Positions 6,930 through 9,111 of a stretch of 9,111 nucleotides of DNA are shown here, one piece after another. The stretch spans positions 1-9,111 of the forward strand of contig CAMQCZ010000037.1 in the NCBI GenBank assembly GCA_946999385.1, in the 5' to 3' direction. How positions within the stretch are numbered: position 1 is the first letter of the stretch; every line of letters begins with the position of its first letter. The notes under the pieces were generated by a model. It was given only the letters and a program-made list of their open reading frames with translations, ran no database searches and was not told the origin of the DNA. The position numbers and the translations under genes are program-made. This DNA is from an uncultured Lachnoanaerobaculum sp. (GTDB lineage: Bacteria > Bacillota > Clostridia > Lachnospirales > Lachnospiraceae).

Positions 6930-8365
6930 TATAAACCCCTAAATTCAATTATAGGAGCACCTTTTTTTAATATATAATCTTTGCTTATTATTACTTTACC
7001 GATATTTTTATCCTTTGGTACTTCATACATAATATCAAGTAAAATATTTTCTAAAATAGATCTTAAGGCTCTTGCTCCTGTACCTTTTTCTATAGCCATT
7101 TTTGCAATTTCATAAAGTGCCTCTGTTTCAAATTCAAGTTTAACCTCATCAAGCTCTAACAGTCTTATATATTGTTTTAAAATTGCATTTTTAGGTTCTT
7201 TTAAAACCTTAACCATAGCAGCTTCATCAAGTTTTGAAAGACTTATTATAATAGGTAATCTTCCTAAAAACTCAGGTATCATACCAAATTTTCTTAAATC
7301 TTCTATTTCTACCATTGAAAATATATTTTCTATTTTTTCTATATCCTCTTTTAAATCAGAATTAAATCCTATTCTCATTTTATTATCAAGCCGTTCTTTT
7401 ATAATATTTTCAAGCTCAGGAAAAGCCCCACCACATATAAACAATATATTTTCTGTATTTATAGTAACCATAGGAGTAAGTATATTTTTTTGATTTCCAC
7501 TAATTGGAATCTCTATTTTATTACCCTCCAGCATCTTCAATAATTCTTGTTGAACACTTTCTCCACTAACATCTCGATTTTTATTATCAGCTTTTTTAGC
7601 TATCTTATCGATCTCATCTATAAAAACAATTCCACTCTCAGCTCTCTTCGGATCACCGTCAGCCGCAGCTAAGAGCTTCGATAAAATGCTTTCTATATCA
7701 TCTCCTATATAACCTGCCTCAGTTAAAGATGTCGCATCCGCTATTGCAAGTGGAACCTTTAATATATTAGCTAAAGTTTTTACCATATAAGTTTTTCCAC
7801 TTCCTGTAGGTCCAAGCATAAGAATATTTGATTTTTCTATTTTTGTCATTAAGGTATCATTTTTATTATCTAAAAATACACGCTTATAATGATTATAAAC
7901 TGCAACTGATATAATTTTTTTTGCACTTTCTTGACCTATAATATACTCATCCAATAACTCTTTTAATTTATGTGGAGCTAATATATCCTGCATAGTCAAT
8001 TTTTTTACTTCTTTTTTGTTTTCTTCATTTTTCTTTTCTTCTTTTTTTCTTGGTACTTGTAAGCCCAAAGCTTTAAATATTCCGGATTGATTCAAATCCT
8101 TGATATCTATCTTATTAAAAGACAGACTATGTAAAAAATCATCTTTATTATCATCAGCATCTTTAATAATATTAGGTGAAGCTAATATTATATTTTTATT
8201 TATATCATCAAAGGTTTTTTGTAAGCAACTCATACACATATTTAATTTACCCGGCATTTCAAGTATTTTACCTACTTCGTCCTCTGTTTTTTTACATACA
8301 TAACAAATTTTAGTATTATTTTTCTCTTTACTTTTTTCTATATCATCAATTTTATTATCTTCCAT
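6929..8365 (-). CDS. clpX: ATP-dependent Clp protease ATPase subunit ClpX, variant with altered RKH loop and long linker
   Basis: Hexameric AAA+ unfoldase that feeds proteins into ClpP. Domain order over 478 residues: zinc-binding domain with Cys21, Cys24, Cys44 and Cys47; a charged, Lys/Glu-rich linker (about 60-122); then the AAA+ module from LTMQDILAPHKLKELLDEYIIGQ. Visible motifs are Walker A GPTGSGKT (185-192), pore loop GYIGDD (218-223; GYVGED in most relatives), Walker B VFIDEID (Asp250, Glu251), SGESVQQ (267-273), the IGF loop for ClpP docking (332-334), arginine finger Arg369 in GRLP, and sensor 2 GARALRS (Arg432). It is some 55 residues longer than usual (about 420), mainly in the linker. 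The substrate-contacting RKH motif is replaced by QKN (292-294). Intact ATPase and IGF motifs argue for an active, ClpP-linked enzyme, yet clpP is not adjacent. The start ATG 8365 has only a modest AGGT site 8 nt upstream. It may be a second ClpX of the cell. Confidence 0.92.
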   Translation of the reverse strand: MEDNKIDDIEKSKEKNNTKICYVCKKTEDEVGKILEMPGKLNMCMSCLQKTFDDINKNIILASPNIIKDADDNKDDFLHSLSFNKIDIKDLNQSGIFKALGLQVPRKKEEKKNEENKKEVKKLTMQDILAPHKLKELLDEYIIGQESAKKIISVAVYNHYKRVFLDNKNDTLMTKIEKSNILMLGPTGSGKTYMVKTLANILKVPLAIADATSLTEAGYIGDDIESILSKLLAAADGDPKRAESGIVFIDEIDKIAKKADNKNRDVSGESVQQELLKMLEGNKIEIPISGNQKNILTPMVTINTENILFICGGAFPELENIIKERLDNKMRIGFNSDLKEDIEKIENIFSMVEIEDLRKFGMIPEFLGRLPIIISLSKLDEAAMVKVLKEPKNAILKQYIRLLELDEVKLEFETEALYEIAKMAIEKGTGARALRSILENILLDIMYEVPKDKNIGKVIISKDYILKKGAPIIEFRGL

Positions 8366-8382
8366 TAATTTTACCTACTTAT

Positions 8383-9111
8383 CTAATTTAATAAATCCTT
8401 TATTACTTCAGACGCTATTATAAGCCCTACAACACTTGGCACAAAAGCTATAGAGCCTGGTGTTGCTCTTCTTTTACTTGAAATATCATTTTTTTCTTCA
8501 AATTGTAATAATTCTTTTATTGGCTTCAAAGCCTTTTCTTTAGAATAAACTACTTTTAATTTTTTTACTCCCCTTTTTTTTAATTCTCTTCTCATTATCT
8601 TTGCTAATGGACAAGCCTCCGTTTTGTATATATCACTTATCTCAAATTTACAAGGATCTAATTTATTTCCGGCACCCATAGCACTAATTATATTTATATT
8701 ATTTTCATTTGCATAAATAGCTAAATCTATTTTTGATGTTACTGTATCAATAGCATCTATTATATAATCATACTGATTAAAATTAAAATCCTTTCTGTTT
8801 TCAGGTAAATAAAATGTTTTATATATTTTAACTTCGCAATCGGGATTTATATCAAGTATACGTTCTTTCATAACATCGACCTTATACTTACCTATTGTTT
8901 TGTATGTTGCTATTATCTGTCTGTTTATATTTGTAATACATATTATATCATTATCAATTAAATCAATTTTACCAATCCCACTTCTGGCTAAAGCTTCAAC
9001 AGCATATCCACCTACTCCACCTACTCCAAAAATTGCTACTCTTGCTTTTTTTAATTTATCTATATTTTCCTGACCTAATAACATTGTAGTTCTCAAAAAC
9101 TGTTCTTGCAT
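8383..9111 (-). CDS. tcdA: tRNA threonylcarbamoyladenosine dehydratase (TcdA/CsdL, E1-like ThiF fold)
   Basis: ATP-dependent enzyme that cyclises the t6A base at tRNA position 37 to ct6A; it belongs to the ubiquitin-activating E1-like ThiF/MoeB fold. The 242-residue product shows the nucleotide-binding GVGGVGG (29-35), the DNDIICITNINRQI block (53-66) with the adenylation-related Asn and Arg, DAIDTVTSK (119-127) and the C-terminal GSIAFVPSVVGLIIASEVI helix characteristic of TcdA. The opening MQEQFLRTTMLLG matches the usual start (xQFxRTxxLLG), so the ATG at 9111 on the window edge is probably the true start; its ribosome binding site lies outside. Length fits Firmicute members. It is the first visible gene of the four-gene unit, 17 bp before clpX. 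Upstream genes and promoter cannot be seen. Confidence 0.93.
   Translation of the reverse strand: MQEQFLRTTMLLGQENIDKLKKARVAIFGVGGVGGYAVEALARSGIGKIDLIDNDIICITNINRQIIATYKTIGKYKVDVMKERILDINPDCEVKIYKTFYLPENRKDFNFNQYDYIIDAIDTVTSKIDLAIYANENNINIISAMGAGNKLDPCKFEISDIYKTEACPLAKIMRRELKKRGVKKLKVVYSKEKALKPIKELLQFEEKNDISSKRRATPGSIAFVPSVVGLIIASEVIKDLLN

Overview
The window is strongly AT-rich and all seven genes lie on the minus strand. It shows Gram-positive expression signals: near-perfect GGAGG-type ribosome binding sites, T-rich hairpin terminators and a short lipoprotein signal. TGG is used for Trp and only TAA or TAG as stops. This suggests a low-GC Firmicute, probably of the Clostridia type; I cannot name a genus. 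It is read below in the direction of transcription, from high to low coordinates.

Region A (9111 to 5237) is a tight four-gene unit: tcdA (tRNA t6A dehydratase), clpX (zinc-finger AAA+ unfoldase), lspA (divergent signal peptidase II) and a CNNM/CorC-type membrane protein with CBS domains. Gaps are 17 bp or overlaps, so translational coupling is likely. The unit ends in an unusually long, near-perfect 56-bp palindrome that starts at the last stop codon and is followed by a T run, which makes it a clear intrinsic terminator.

Region B (5236 to 4871) is the only long non-coding stretch. Beyond the terminator it holds a 21-bp tandem direct repeat, a perfect TATAAT box, a 12-bp palindrome, and a leader in which an 8-bp hairpin sits between the Shine-Dalgarno sequence and the start codon of the next gene. 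It reads as the control region of the sugar operon.

Region C (4870 to 1) is an msm/raf-type operon for alpha-galactosides: a lipoprotein sugar-binding protein, two permeases and a family GH36 alpha-galactosidase cut off by the window edge. A hairpin lies between the binding-protein gene and the first permease gene. No transport ATPase is present, so one from elsewhere in the genome (MsmK/MalK type) is presumably used. Together these genes would capture melibiose, raffinose or stachyose outside the cell, import it and remove the galactose inside. LspA from region A is the enzyme type that would process the signal peptide of the binding protein of region C.

Most of the window is ordinary metabolism and housekeeping. 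The points worth a second look are the regulatory structures of region B, the loss of the RKH loop signature in ClpX, and two substituted family residues in LspA.
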